A stretch of 64,000 nucleotides of DNA from Skeletonema tropicum (Eukaryota > Bacillariophyta > Thalassiosirophyceae > Thalassiosirales > Thalassiosiraceae). The translations under genes were made by a program, and so were the position numbers. The stretch lies in the NCBI GenBank assembly GCA_037178625.1, contig CM074138.1, positions 1,550,001 to 1,614,000 of the forward strand, read 5' to 3'. Below the pieces are notes generated by a model, which saw nothing but the letters and a program-made list of their open reading frames with translations, was not told the origin of the DNA and did not search any database. Of the stretch, positions 49,477-59,975 are shown in pieces (the stretch's first letter is position 1; every line of letters begins with the position of its first letter).

Positions 49477-50307
49477 TTAAGATGATTTACTCTTTCTACT
49501 TTTGCATGAGAGAGGGTTAGGACCTTTAGCTCTCTTCTTTTTTCTTTCGTTAAAGCTACCTCCTACTTCTGCTCTTGAACGCTTTTGCAACTTTTCTTGT
49601 TCCTCCTTCATCATTTCCCTACGCTTCTTTTTGTCCTTTTTGTTCACTTTGTCTACAATTTTTCGCTCTTCTGATGTCATTAGGCCACCAGCGCTCTTGA
49701 GCTTGTTTTGTTCCAGGTTACCAGTAAATTGTCTTGAAGCTGATGAAGGTGACTCCAACAAAAGCACAGCACGGCCTAATCTAAACAGTGGCACATATGG
49801 CATAGCTCTCAATGCATCAGACAGTCCATCATCTTGTGTAGCCACAAAGTAGGCGTGCCGATTATTTCCCCCATCAGTCGCTAGACAAAAGATATCTCTA
49901 CTTGCCTCTGAAAAGTCTCTAAATGCTCTTTTGTTCATTAACTTCTCGTTGTTAGCGTTTGTCACTTCTTTGCAATTTTCTATTATCTCGCATTCATCGA
50001 GCCCATATTGACGCGCTTGGTCAAAGAGAGTGCTGCTACTCTCTTCAGAATCTCCTAATTGCTTGCTCTTTGCACTTCGCTGTGATAGTAATTCTAACTC
50101 ATTCAGTGTAGAACGAGTTACATAACAAACAAATTGCTCATGTTGTAGTGTCTTGGAAAATCGATCCCACAGTGGCACCTTATTCCTAATCGAAGCTACA
50201 AGAAACGTCCCGTCAAGTAATATCTTGTAAGGACTCTTCAAGTGTGGTGCGTTGAGTCTGTAGAACTGGAGTGTCCTTCGCGATGCCTTAGCTCTTCCGT
50301 GCCTCAT
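49477..50307 (-). CDS. UTP23: UTP23, rRNA-processing PIN-domain protein
   Basis: The open frame begins at 50505, but the canonical UTP23 start is the ATG at 50307 (MRHGRAKASRRTLQFYRLNA), giving 276 residues. The PIN-like domain contains PYKILLDGTFLVASIRNKVP, FVCYVTRSTLNELELL and FVATQDDGLSDALR. The C-terminal signature KKRAKGPNPLSCKSRKSKSS is diagnostic. UTP23 helps release snR30 from pre-40S particles in the nucleolus. The acidic residues of the PIN site are only partly kept, as in other UTP23 proteins, which need not be nucleases. A 66-residue N-terminal extension in frame upstream is probably 5' UTR. It ends 90 bases from the RRM gene stop, convergent. Confidence 0.93.
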   Translation of the reverse strand: MRHGRAKASRRTLQFYRLNAPHLKSPYKILLDGTFLVASIRNKVPLWDRFSKTLQHEQFVCYVTRSTLNELELLSQRSAKSKQLGDSEESSSTLFDQARQYGLDECEIIENCKEVTNANNEKLMNKRAFRDFSEASRDIFCLATDGGNNRHAYFVATQDDGLSDALRAMPYVPLFRLGRAVLLLESPSSASRQFTGNLEQNKLKSAGGLMTSEERKIVDKVNKKDKKKRREMMKEEQEKLQKRSRAEVGGSFNERKKKRAKGPNPLSCKSRKSKSS

Positions 50308-50763
50308 GTTGTTGATGATGTCGATTTGGCTTGGAAAATGTTCATCAACTGTTGACAACTTTTGTTCTCGGTTTGGTGGCCGTGCTTTTGGCTTTTGATG
50401 GCTGGCTTCTTCGTCTGCCCGGAGACTCCCATTTGTTGGTTCTTTATGTCGCAATGTGTCCTCCACACCAATTTCGCCACTAGTTAAAAAAAAATTTCCT
50501 ACCATCCCCCTTTTCGGGGGTCACATAGATAATCTTACTAGATATTACGTGTTTAGGTTTTATCCCCCCTAAGTGCCCCCTTTTTCTCACAGCTAACCGA
50601 TCCGATTCCACCATGAACATGCCACCCGCTAGCTCAATACGACGTCCCATACAACATCCAATCCATGACATCGATCGAAATTGATACCCAAAACAGGTGC
50701 CGGATGCCATGCTCTATTAATGCCTAAATTTTCAGCGCTTCGTATAATCTCGATGTCAACCAA
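50308..50763. other. Intergenic region, possible element terminus
   Basis: No gene. CCCCC TTTTC GGGGG (50504-50518) forms a small hairpin next to a run of A (50484-50494) and CTAG (50476-50479). On the minus strand, hairpin then CTAG at the end is a Helitron-like terminus pattern, and the decayed element gene next door is on the minus strand; this is only suggestive. Confidence 0.3.
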
Positions 50764-52197
50764 TTATTCGTTATTTTGTTTGTACTTTCCTCGTGGCCTC
50801 TTCGTATCTCTAGTTTTTGCCATGATATCTTCATTGTTCTGACTCGCTCTCTTCTTCCCAACGGCTTCTGCATGTTTATCTGCGTCTTTGACAAACCTGC
50901 ATCTCTCCTCCACTCTCTTCCTTTCCGTTTGATGGAACTGTTCTACCCATTCCTCAATCATCAGAAACAAGTCAGGGTGTGTCTCAAGAGTTTCAAGTCC
51001 ATGATCTGCTGCATAATGAAGCTTTGGTGTATCATCATTGTCGTCAACTTGTGCCCTTAGTGCGCGGTGCTTTTCAACTGCATCGTCCATGTCATTTTTG
51101 AAGTTTACCTTGTCTGCAGCTGATGGTTTCTCCGTGTAGAACACTTTGAACACTTTACCCCAACTGCGTAAGAGAGAGATCATTTCGTCACAGGTCTTGT
51201 CAATTTGGTCATCAATATTAGCAACGCTGTCGTCTTTGAACTCACGGAGCATTGCCTTTGCCTCGGTGAAAATATCTTCAGCTTTCTTCATGATATCCTT
51301 CAATGGGCGGCCTTGAAATTTCCTCTTGTGGTAATCCTCTCGCTTCACACCATGATTTCTATATATCCTTTCCATGAGCAAATACCAAGTATCGTCAGCG
51401 CCTTCTGGCGGCCTCCTCCTCGTTTCATGCGCCGCCTCAATTTTCTTCTTCAAATCTTTCCTCTCATCTACTAGAGCATCTCTTGATTTTCCCAGTGCAA
51501 TGAAGGTGGCATCAAGTGCAGCAAGTTCTTCGACTTCGTTGGGCTGCAAACCAACAGAAGATGCTCTGGTTCTCCGTAACGCCATTAATTGCGTTCGTCT
51601 CTTCCCATCAATACTCTTTACCCAAGCATTAACTTCCTTCCGTTTGTCGGGGATTAGGCGATTCAGTTCATCCACTCTATCCTTCCACTCCTTTTCCTCA
51701 GCAGATAACTTGGTCAGGCGCCACTCAACAAGGAAGCCAAAATAATCTATGGCATCATTACCAAGACCAATACAAAGATGAAGGACAGGAAGAATGTAAT
51801 TTTTAATTGGAATCCATGGGAAGTAGGGCCGCCTTTTCACTCCCATTCTCTTTGCACCCTTGTTGTTACTATCGGCCATTGCAATTAGATCGTCAATGGT
51901 CCAACATTCGCCTTTGTCGTGATTTGGCACACTCCATTGTTGAGGACCATGCTTGCAGTAGATGCACCAATGGTTTGCTGCTCCTTCTTTGCCTAGGGTG
52001 AAACAATCCCACGCAAGGTCCCCAGCCATGAACTGTTCGATTCGGATCGGCTCAAGAAGAATATCTTCTGGATTATTCATGTCACATTCAAAGCAAGGCA
52101 CAACTCTACCATCGCAATTCAGCAAATGCAGCGGGTTCTCATGAATAATGAATATGTTTAAGATCTTCAGCCAACCAATCAAAAAAATGCTTTCCAT
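50764..52197 (-). pseudogene. Transposon-like protein, main part (zinc-binding, coiled coil)
   Basis: An open frame of 477 residues from the ATG at 52197. GDLAWDCFTLGKEGAANHWC then IYCKHGPQQW is a Cys/His block like those in large unclassified transposon-associated proteins (GDLxxxxxxLG...HWCxxC). ILPVLHLCIGLGNDAIDYFG follows, then long charged helical segments (about residues 165-460) and a basic tail. The frame does not start naturally: the preceding part lies in another frame (52179-52511), and a T-run (about 52185-52191) separates them. It is therefore a decayed gene or one that needs a frameshift. Function and superfamily are not recognised. Confidence 0.5.
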
Positions 52198-52511
52198 TTA
52201 TCAGCGCCTGCACAGATGACTTTATCAGCTGCATTTACTTTCACCAACTTACATTGTTCTAATACCCATATCCAGAGGTCATCGTCTATTCCAGCGAATT
52301 TTTGTAATGATAATTTGTTCAATTGTAAAATATTTCCCAACTTGTCGGCGTCCATGATTTGACGTACTTCCGGTGGAGGGTTGTCCTCATCACGATCCCA
52401 GATGCGGTACCAATGGGAAATCATTGAGTACTTGCATATATACAATAGCATACCCGCTAATAATAATTCGGGTTTTTCTCGTGGACAATCTTTGACGTTG
52501 ATTGTCTCCAT
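52179..52511 (-). pseudogene. Transposon-like protein, upstream fragment
   Basis: 110 residues from the ATG at 52511: METINVKDCPREKPELLLAG then SHWYRIWDRDEDNPPPEVRQ and ending ADKWKAFF. Deleting one base of the T-run at its end would extend it to KAFFDWLAEDLKHIHYS, continuing toward the next fragment, but a stop follows; the two fragments therefore need more than one repair. This indicates decay. Confidence 0.45.
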
Positions 52512-52964
52512 TGCGCTCGTTGTGTTGAAAAAAGATGGCGAGGTGTGCAGGGTAGTTGTGTTTATGACCGTACTGTGCTGTCTTGACTGTTCAATGCGTC
52601 GTTGCGAAAATTTAACAGTAAGTTGAATATATGGTATAGATTGGATTCGTAAGTTTTCGCAACGGTCTACCGAATGATGCCGTTGTTATTGGTGGTTATG
52701 ATGGTAACTTCCTCGATGCTATTGCAGCGCAAATTAAAAAAAAGTCGTGGTGCTGCTTGTTATTTTTGTACGTAAGACGGTATGTTATGTGACTGTACAT
52801 TAGTTTACAAGTAAAAAAATTTAACACGGGATGCGCGATGTGAAATTGGTGTGGAGGACTCACGACATAAAAGAATCGAACCTGCCTGCCCTAATAGCAC
52901 TACTTCTACTGATAACATTTGCGCTACACACCTACGTTGAGTATCATTCCAAAACAAAACAACC
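52512..52964. other. Intergenic region with an A-run and tRNA-like box B
   Basis: No gene. GTTAAATTTTTTTAC (read on the minus strand at 52812-52826) loosely recalls the GTTAAAAAAAAATTT near 50480, the opposite flank of the decayed element gene, but the match is too short to call inverted repeats. A GGTTCGATTC box-B-like sequence on the minus strand (about 52881-52890) lacks a foldable cloverleaf. Confidence 0.35.
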
Positions 52965-53563
52965 ATGGTAGATTCAACTCCTCTTATCCCTGACAGCAGA
53001 GGCAAGAAGCTAGGAACTCGAATCCTCTGCTTGTGTGACTCGAGAAAAGGAGTAATCATGATCAATTTACTCGCGTTGGTAATCGTTATCGGCGGCATCA
53101 TCGCTGCCGCAATTGACGAAACGTTGAAATCAGATGTTGCGTCCATTGTCGGCTATTGCGTCGATATTCTTTTCTACTTCATTGTAATGTTCAGTGCTAT
53201 TCGATTTCACCGCACCGCAGTGTTCGTTGCAATATTTTGGACAGTTGCATCAATTGTCTGGACGTCCGTCATTCTTATCATGGACAGAGAGGAGCTTGCC
53301 CAGGAAACGTCAAATGAACTATACTTGATTATTTTCTTCGCTGTTTATTACGTAGTTCATTTGTTCATCATATACGTGGAGTGGATATATGTGTCAGAGG
53401 TAGGCAAGGGCATCATGTCACGCGAGACCTTGTCCCGGGAGAAGTACTCTTGGTAAGATTATTCTATTGCCTTCAAAAATTGATTGCTGCAACGTTTTCA
53501 ACTCACTTCATTTGTTTTACTTTCCCATCAATACTTTTGATTCATAGCTGCTGTAATGTTTGA
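52965..53563 (+). CDS. Four-TM protein of the CCC-tail family, member 2
   Basis: Two exons, 52965-53452 and 53548-53563 (only 16 nt), donor GTAAGA and acceptor TTCATAG; 167 residues. Splicing changes the C terminus from a read-through W-stop to YSCCCNV, restoring the Cys triplet shared with its two relatives, which strongly supports the intron. ILCLCDSRKGVIMINLLALV opens TM1; TM2-TM4 are hydrophobic blocks at about residues 60-80, 85-105 and 120-145. The tail is VGKGIMSRETLSREKYSCCCNV. The N-terminal cytosolic part is short (about 15 residues). It is convergent with member 3. Function unknown. Confidence 0.8.
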
Positions 53564-54073
53564 GATAAACTTATGTTGTGCTCTTGGCGATTTGAAACAT
53601 ATGCACGACCTGCTATGATATGAGTTTGAGGAACACGGTCTATTTTTGATTTTACAGCCAACAGATTAAAGATTGTCAAGAAGAAATATGCCAAGGATGC
53701 AAGTCAAACTGAAGAGTAAAGATACCGAGCATTCAATTAGTGATAATGTAAATTTCTGTCTCCAATGAATAGTACATTCCTCTGGTAGTAGTCGCGCTTA
53801 CCTGCATGTGTTCGAGATCTTTCTTTTCCTTATAGTCTACTCTAACAAAACGTGGAAACAGATGGTGGTGATTTTGCTGGGAAAGAACAAGATAAGGGAT
53901 GTACTGATGACTATGCAAGACTGTTTTATGCTCCTCTTAACCTTTGCTGAAGACGTGCCGTTTGTTTTTGTACAATAACCTGAAAGATATCTGCTGATCA
54001 TGAACACATCGCAATGGTATGTACCAATGAGGAACTTATCTCATACTCATACTCCAATACAAGGCCATCTCAC
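53564..54073. other. Intergenic region between two convergent family members
   Basis: About 510 AT-rich bases containing the 3' UTRs of members 2 and 3. No gene or notable repeat was seen. Confidence 0.4.
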
Positions 54074-54670
54074 TTAAACGCAGCAGCAAGATTGTTCCTC
54101 TCGCTTATAAGTCTCTGGGGTCATGATGCCTTGCTTACTTTCATACACAAACACAGCCTCTGCATAAATATTGACGAACTGCCAAAGGATGGTAATAACG
54201 AGAAATGCAACTGTGGACTGTTTTGCCCCAGGAAATTCTGTGCTCCAGTCAAGACTTTCAATGGTGCTGCTCGCGCCTGTTATCCAGAAACAAAGTATGA
54301 AGACTTCCCATAACAGGCCGATGACAACTGCAGTTTGATTGAACTTCAGCGCTCCGCCGATGATTACCACCGTGAACAGCATGTTAAATATCATGGCAAC
54401 GATGTTCTGAGCACTAACAGTGATACTCCCTGGTGCAACAGCAGCAATAAGCCCACAGAAAAATATAACTAGAGATAGTGAGTTCACGATGATGACACTC
54501 CTTCGGCTATCACAACAAAAGCCAAAAAACTTGTGCCCCTTCTTTTCCTCTTCTCTTTCCTCGACGGGGAGGAGTGGCGTATCGGGCTTGTCATCGCTCC
54601 ACTCCGGTGCGTCGTCGTTCATCTTTGGAATTGATTCCTCGGGGACTTCAAATGGGTTTCTAGTGCTCAT
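54074..54670 (-). CDS. Four-TM protein of the CCC-tail family, member 3
   Basis: The frame opens at 54703, but the ATG at 54670 starts MSTRNPFEVPEESIPKMNDD; 198 residues in one exon. After an acidic cytosolic N terminus (about 60 residues), HKFFGFCCDSRRSVIIVNSL begins TM1. Three further TM segments follow (about residues 95-115, 120-142 and 155-178). The C terminus is SKQGIMTPETYKREEQSCCCV. It shares the CDS[RK]R juxtamembrane motif and the GIMTxETYxRExxSCCC tail with members 1 and 2. The N termini are unrelated in length and sequence, so the core and tail are the conserved parts. Function unknown. Confidence 0.8.
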   Translation of the reverse strand: MSTRNPFEVPEESIPKMNDDAPEWSDDKPDTPLLPVEEREEEKKGHKFFGFCCDSRRSVIIVNSLSLVIFFCGLIAAVAPGSITVSAQNIVAMIFNMLFTVVIIGGALKFNQTAVVIGLLWEVFILCFWITGASSTIESLDWSTEFPGAKQSTVAFLVITILWQFVNIYAEAVFVYESKQGIMTPETYKREEQSCCCV

Positions 54671-55015
54671 AGATAAGTTTAAGTTTGTCTCAACTGTCAA
54701 CAATAGACCAACGACAAAACTGACAAAGCTGTTGCCACCATTGTATTACTCTGGCTGCCTGGTCTGGTTTCTGGTTTGTGTTTTTCGAAGAGCGAGCGGC
54801 CTGAAAGGTGAAGTGAGAAAATGAAAGAAATGGGGTGACACCGAAGGTGGACGCGTGTCGGGGTGAAAACGTAGGTGTCGCAGTAGGGGTATTGACTGGT
54901 CAATCAACAACAGTAAAAGCCGCGCGGCCGCTTGGCCCTGTAAACATGAAATGACTTCTCGGTACAAATCCCGTCATAAGTATGCTAGAGAACTTCCCTG
55001 TCATGATACAACTGG

Positions 55016-55302
55016 GTTTTGTGGTGACTCATGACTCGAGTTGAGGACTCGTGAGTCATGAACTCGAGTCACGAGTCGCTACAACTGCCCTGATCGCAGG
55101 TAGCGGATGAAGCAAACGAGCCTGCCAGTGGCCACTCCCACTGCTATGGTAGCTTGTGGTAGCGATAACTGTTTGAGCCGTCTCATCGGTGCCATACATG
55201 TCCTCTGTCGTACACATTCAAACTGGTTCTTTTGGCGACTCGTGACTACACCTGCAGGTGTAGTCACGAGTCGTCAGGTCAAGTCACGAGTCGCCACAAA
55301 AC
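55016..55302. mobile_element. MITE with GTTTTGTGG ends and a 38-bp perfect palindrome
   Basis: GTTTTGTGGTGACTCATGAC at 55016 is matched in inverse orientation ending at 55302 (GTCACGAGTCGCCACAAAAC). Inside, GACTCGTGA-type motifs recur at both ends, and 55236-55273 is a perfect palindrome with 19-base arms (CGACTCGTGACTACACCTG). No coding capacity and no target duplication was identified. Confidence 0.7.
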
Positions 55303-56150
55303 ACCTCCCACGCACGGATAATACCATGTAATCAATACTGAGCCGCAACTCCATACATAATATGATGATAATATTATGGACCCGATGCCGTAATCATAAT
55401 AATACATGCATAGACGACGAATCGGGCGCTTAGAGAGATCATTACTCGTATCGAAGAATTGGGGATATTGCACAGTGATCGTGAAAGATTTGTCACAAAA
55501 AACTATAGTGGGCGATATGATAGTAGATCAGCCGCGGCCGCTTTATTACGTCTCCGATGGTCGGAATAGTAGTGTGTCATAGCCATTCGAGGTGGGTGCA
55601 ATCTTTGACACTGAGATTGAAAACGGATTGTAGACGATTATGGAGACGAAGAGAAGGATGGCAGCAATCGCTGAAGAGGAAGTGTTGAAATACGTAAACG
55701 TTATCTCATGGCTCTTCCTGGCGTTACACCATCACAAGCCAAGATATAGAACAAACATGGGAATGAGAAGGTACGGAAAACCGTCCGTGTGAAATCTGGG
55801 GGCGGGCAGGCACTTGTAGTTGATTGCAATCATCAGTCGATCGGTACATATGCTCTTAGATGCTGCTTCTTTGAATGCACATGGTTATGGTGCCTTCCAA
55901 TGAAAAAAATACTGACTCAACTGGGCATGAATACTTCCGCTGATGGTTACCGGTGATGCTGACGGCGGAGAGCCCGGGTGAAGTGGTCGTGCAAACTTTC
56001 TCTTTGAATTGGTGTGACTTGGTGTAGCCGACGAAGATGCTACTGAAATCAACCGTGGACACATTCTTCCATCGCCGAAGGCAAAGCTCCAGCAGATTGG
56101 GAACGAGAATATGCACCTGATAATATTCAACAAGAGCAGGAACATTCACC
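55303..56150. other. Intergenic, repeat-bordered, no gene
   Basis: Nothing with coding character was recognised up to about 55900. From about 56050 an open frame leads into the Copia-like fragment (KAPADWEREYAPDNIQQEQE). Confidence 0.35.
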
Positions 56151-57042
56151 TCCAAGGGTGGAGATGGAAATGTCTACAGAAGAAGGAGCCAAGCTTCCAT
56201 CTCCAAGGGTGGAGATGGAGAAGTCTACAGCAGAAAGAGCCAAGCTACCACCTCCAAGGACGCCAGAAAAAGAGCCGGCAAGAACATCGTCGACCATCAT
56301 TGCACCGTCAAAACCTGTATCACCTGTACAAAAATTAATCTCCGATTTCAAAGCAGCAGCTCACTCTCCCACTGATAATATCTTCACACCAAAAAGGCTA
56401 CGACGAGAAATGAGAGCTCCAGAAATATCCTCTTCAAACATTCTGCCAACCCGCACTCGTAGTGGTAGTAGGACATCCACTTCGTCTGATACGTCTGAAC
56501 ACCTTGCCAATGCTCTCTTTGCATTAGACACCATGAAAGCAGAATATCTCAAACCATCGGCACATAATGACCTAACCGACTTCGCATACCAACTGCTCGC
56601 CTCTGAATCAGCATACAACGTTCTTGATCCAGATACTGGAAAACACCCCAAGTTAGGTCCAGCATGGGATATTTCTTCAGCAAATGAATTTGGAAGGCTG
56701 GCACAAGGAATTGGAGGACGTGTAAAGGGCACCAACACCATCTTCTTCCTCCCAAAGAGTAAAGTCCCAGTAGATCGACGCAAAGATGTTAGCTACGGCA
56801 AATTTGTATGCAAAGTACGGCCCGAGAAGGCAGATGAACCGAACATACAGGGACGGCATGGTTCCTGGACTGCGGCTACACGCGAAATCATCTTTTTTCG
56901 ACGTGACACTCTGCTCAGCCGAAAAGCTAGAGCGTTAGCAAGCGTCAGACGACTACTACCTTGCAATTCGAATATCACTTTTGACACAACAAACGTACCA
57001 CAACTTCATTCCACCCTCTCTTGCGAACTCGCCCACTGTTAG
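56151..57042 (+). pseudogene. Copia-like retrotransposon fragment (start of reverse-transcriptase region)
   Basis: The frame is open from upstream and lacks its own start. It begins with an imperfect 51-bp tandem duplication (SPRVEME-STEEGAKL, SPRVEMEKSTAERAKL). Then FALDTMKAEYLKPSAHNDL and SANEFGRLAQGIGGRVKGTN, TIFFLPKSKVPVDRRKDV, YGKFVCKVRPEKADEPN match the segment just before the reverse transcriptase of diatom Copia (CoDi-type) elements, where EFGRLAQG..RVKGTNTIFF is highly conserved. After PEKADEPN the similarity stops and the catalytic RT is missing. It is a truncated element without LTRs that could be recognised. It lies opposite in orientation to the Copia pieces at 61.3-62.9 kb. Confidence 0.75.
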
Positions 57043-57160
57043 CCTTACTTCCTGACTATCGTACTTTTCGACTTATGGCTATTTAAAATTTTTTCATCGG
57101 TTAAGAAGTCTTGAAAAGCTCCGTTCTTACTATACTCTTACTATACATGTTATTTCTACT

Positions 57161-57675
57161 CTATTTGAACCTGCTAGACTTCCATTCGACGAAGGCTGGA
57201 ATGTTTGCTTTCATTTCTTGACATACTGGTTTGAACGAGTTGATATCATCGAGTTTTGCGCCTTCCTTTACGTTGTCATCTCGACCCATCCTTGCAAGCT
57301 CGTCCCTCTTGAGCAATTCCTTCATTTCATCCATTTCATTTTCATCTAGCGACATGGAGGCCAATGGCTCTACGTTGATTGGAGAGTCAATTTCTCTTGT
57401 TCATACTCGACTTGAATGCCTCGATGAGCAATCCCCGCTCGAAGGAGACTGGGAGGAGCTTCATTCTTACGAACTGCGGCGAACCATCTAAACTCAATTG
57501 CGCCACCAATAGAGACTATGTGTGGCTTTGCACTTCGCTGATTCTTGCTAATATTACGTGGCTTCGCTAGAGCAGCCTCCATCTCCTTCTTCTCCTTTTC
57601 GACAACTTCGGCTCTTTTCAACATCACGTCGGAAAAGAACACGCTGATCAAGTGTCCACAGGGCTGACAAAACAT
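57161..57675 (-). pseudogene. Broken ORF, shared in part with a second locus
   Basis: Two frames join with a shift near 57370: the upper one (57675-57370) has MLKRAEVVEKEKKEMEAALA, PHIVSIGGAIEFRWFAAVRK; the lower (57364-57161) has SLDENEMDEMKELLKRDELA and KEGAKLDDINSFKPVCQEMK. The segment 57195-57281 is nearly repeated at 62248-62332, where it is fused to Copia RNase H sequence. It is either a captured gene fragment or a piece of a transposon. Function not recognised. Confidence 0.4.
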
Positions 57676-57796
57676 CTCCTAGGCATGCTGTTGAGGATTT
57701 CCTAGATCGCTTCTTTGCTCTCTCAACGCACACGCAATGGATCTATCGACATCTAACCAAACATCAGCAAACTAAAGGTACAAAGGTGTTAAACGG

Positions 57797-58275
57797 ATTA
57801 CGGCAGTAGAAGCGATGCTACAGCCTCGTAGTTGATCTGAGAGGTCCAATTTGGCCCGGTATCAAATCGTCAATTAGCGCACGAGCCTCTTCTAGAGGCC
57901 CATTATGTTTGGTGGTGATAGGGAACAAGCACATTTGCACTGCTCAGACGGATTGTGGAAGTAGAAGTAGAAACGATGCTACAGCCTCGTTGTTGATCTG
58001 AGAGATCCAATTTGGGCTGTCCCGAAGCACCACATCGAATCATAATATCGTATGTATAATCGTCAATATGCGCACGAGCGCCGCTTCCAAAGGCCTATTA
58101 TGTTTGATGGCGATAGGGAACAAGCACATTTGCACTGCTCAGACGGATTGTGAAAGTAGAAGTAGAAGCGATGCTACAGCCTCGTTGTTGATCTGAGAGA
58201 TCCAATTTCGGCTGTCCCGCAGCACCACATCGAATCATATCGTATGTATAATCGTCAATGCGCACGAGCCGTTTC
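57797..58275. repeat. About 2.7 tandem copies of a 160-195 bp unit
   Basis: GATGCTACAGCCTCG starts each copy at 57814, 57975 and 58170. Copies share TTGATCTGAGAG, ATAGGGAACAAGCACATTTG and CACTGCTCAGACGGATTGTG. The second copy has an extra block (GCTGTCCCGAAGCACCACAT), shared with the third. No coding character. Confidence 0.85.
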
Positions 58276-59975
58276 TTGCGGATCATCCGTTGGCAAATGT
58301 ACAATATACAACACCACCTTCCCTTCGTTTGAGGAATTTCAGGAAACTCAGGATACATTCAACTCGACGAATATTTGGTCCATAAGTTGGAGAACGAAGC
58401 TGCAATCAAGTTGGCAGCAAACCTTTCTTGTGTAAATCTCTAAAGGAGTGTTACAACATGTCTTTTTTTACACAGACAAGAAGACTCGAAACATTACATT
58501 TTAGGAAAGAAGATCTACATTGGTCGAGATTGATGCTTCAATGACCGTGATTTTGAGGCCTCTCAGAGCTTGCTAAGCAGCCAACACCGGACAACATTCA
58601 ACCTTGAGATCGCTGTCGGAGATAGCAAGGATTGGATGTGTCATACTTTTCAGTGGTTATCTTCTCAAGCACCGGCAACAAAAATCAGTCCACGAGGAGA
58701 CAAGCACAATCAAACTGACTGTGATATTCATTAACATATCGTGCTCTTCGAATGGTCGTTTTGCATCCAACAATACAAAAACCTCTGAGTGAGTGTTTGA
58801 AGCAATCAATGAATTAAAAACTAATGATCTATCTAGTAGTACTCAATTCCTAATGTCAACAGGAATTAGTCGTGACAAGTATGCCAAATAGGTTACCATT
58901 CCAACCATGACAAGCCTATAAATCTTGGTGGGGTTTACCATACCCAGCCAGAACTTCTATCTTGTCCAAACCAGGATCAAGAAGTGTTTCTGAAAATAAG
59001 GAACAAGGTTGTTCTGAACCTGGCCAATCAAATTCCTCTGTTTCTGGTAAACATCTCTACCCATTTGATGTGATTCAAGAGCATCGCAAAACAATTGGAA
59101 TTCCACGTGACGTCAAGCGTGTCATCAGGCGGACATCCTCGGTCGACCGTATCGAATCAGGTCTCCAAGAAAGCTGAAGCATCGACAGTATTATGGCGGC
59201 AGAAAAAGCGCGCCGATCTGCCACCGAACGTTTTTGCCCCCCGTGCAAGACTCTCTTCAGATTTTTTTCAAAAATAATACCAAAAAACAATGGCGAAAAG
59301 TAACCATAAAATCGGCACATAGTCGGCCACAGCTTGTTCCATAGGAAAGATGAGACCATATCAAGATAAGCGCCGAGATCGCGCAAGAATTCTGGATAAG
59401 GCTGATGTTTCTCATCATGATCGACGGTTCATGTGACGTGCTGCATGAGTATTTTATGCATCTCATCTGCTGCCATTTCCGTATGCTCCAACATCGATAC
59501 TGACATCCATTATTCGCTTTTCTACAGTTGCATATGTCTATAGATTAGGTTCCCTACAGCCTATTGCCATGCCTCAACATTTGCCACAATCGACGAGCTC
59601 TCAGGAGGGAATTTCCCCCATGTCAAATGTTTCCAGCGCCAACGTCTTATAAGTACAACATTGCCATCACCGGCCCCGGGCAACGGCTTATGTCTCCAGT
59701 TAAACCATATTTGTTTGGTTTGGCAAGCTGTTCAGGCGGAGCGGGAAGGTTGTGCTAAAAAAGCGGGAAGTTACCGGAATGTCTGATGCAAATGTCCTTC
59801 TCCAAACGGTTGAAGATGAGTTGATACTACCACTGTAACGGATTTCGGCGATAATAACCCTTCTTAGAAACTAGCTTTTGATAGGCAGACCGAGCGACGC
59901 TTGTCGCTTGCTTGTCTCCTTAGCTATTCCTAAGTCTCACTTTTGTCAATAATATTTATATCATATTTATATCAT
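58276..59975. other. Intergenic, no confident gene
   Basis: About 1.7 kb without a recognised gene. A frame at 58962-59177 has no domain. AATTCCT AATGTCAAC AGGAATT (58845-58868) is a short inverted repeat related to the window's recurring TACTAATTCCTACG motif. Probably decayed repeat sequence. Confidence 0.4.

Noticed and set aside
50479..52826. Terminal inverted repeats around the decayed element gene
   Set aside because: Only a few bases next to A/T runs match and no target duplication was found.
52850..52930. Possible tRNA gene on the minus strand
   Set aside because: A box-B-like GGTTCGATTC and a weak box A are present, but the T-stem and acceptor stem do not pair; at most a decayed tRNA-derived sequence.
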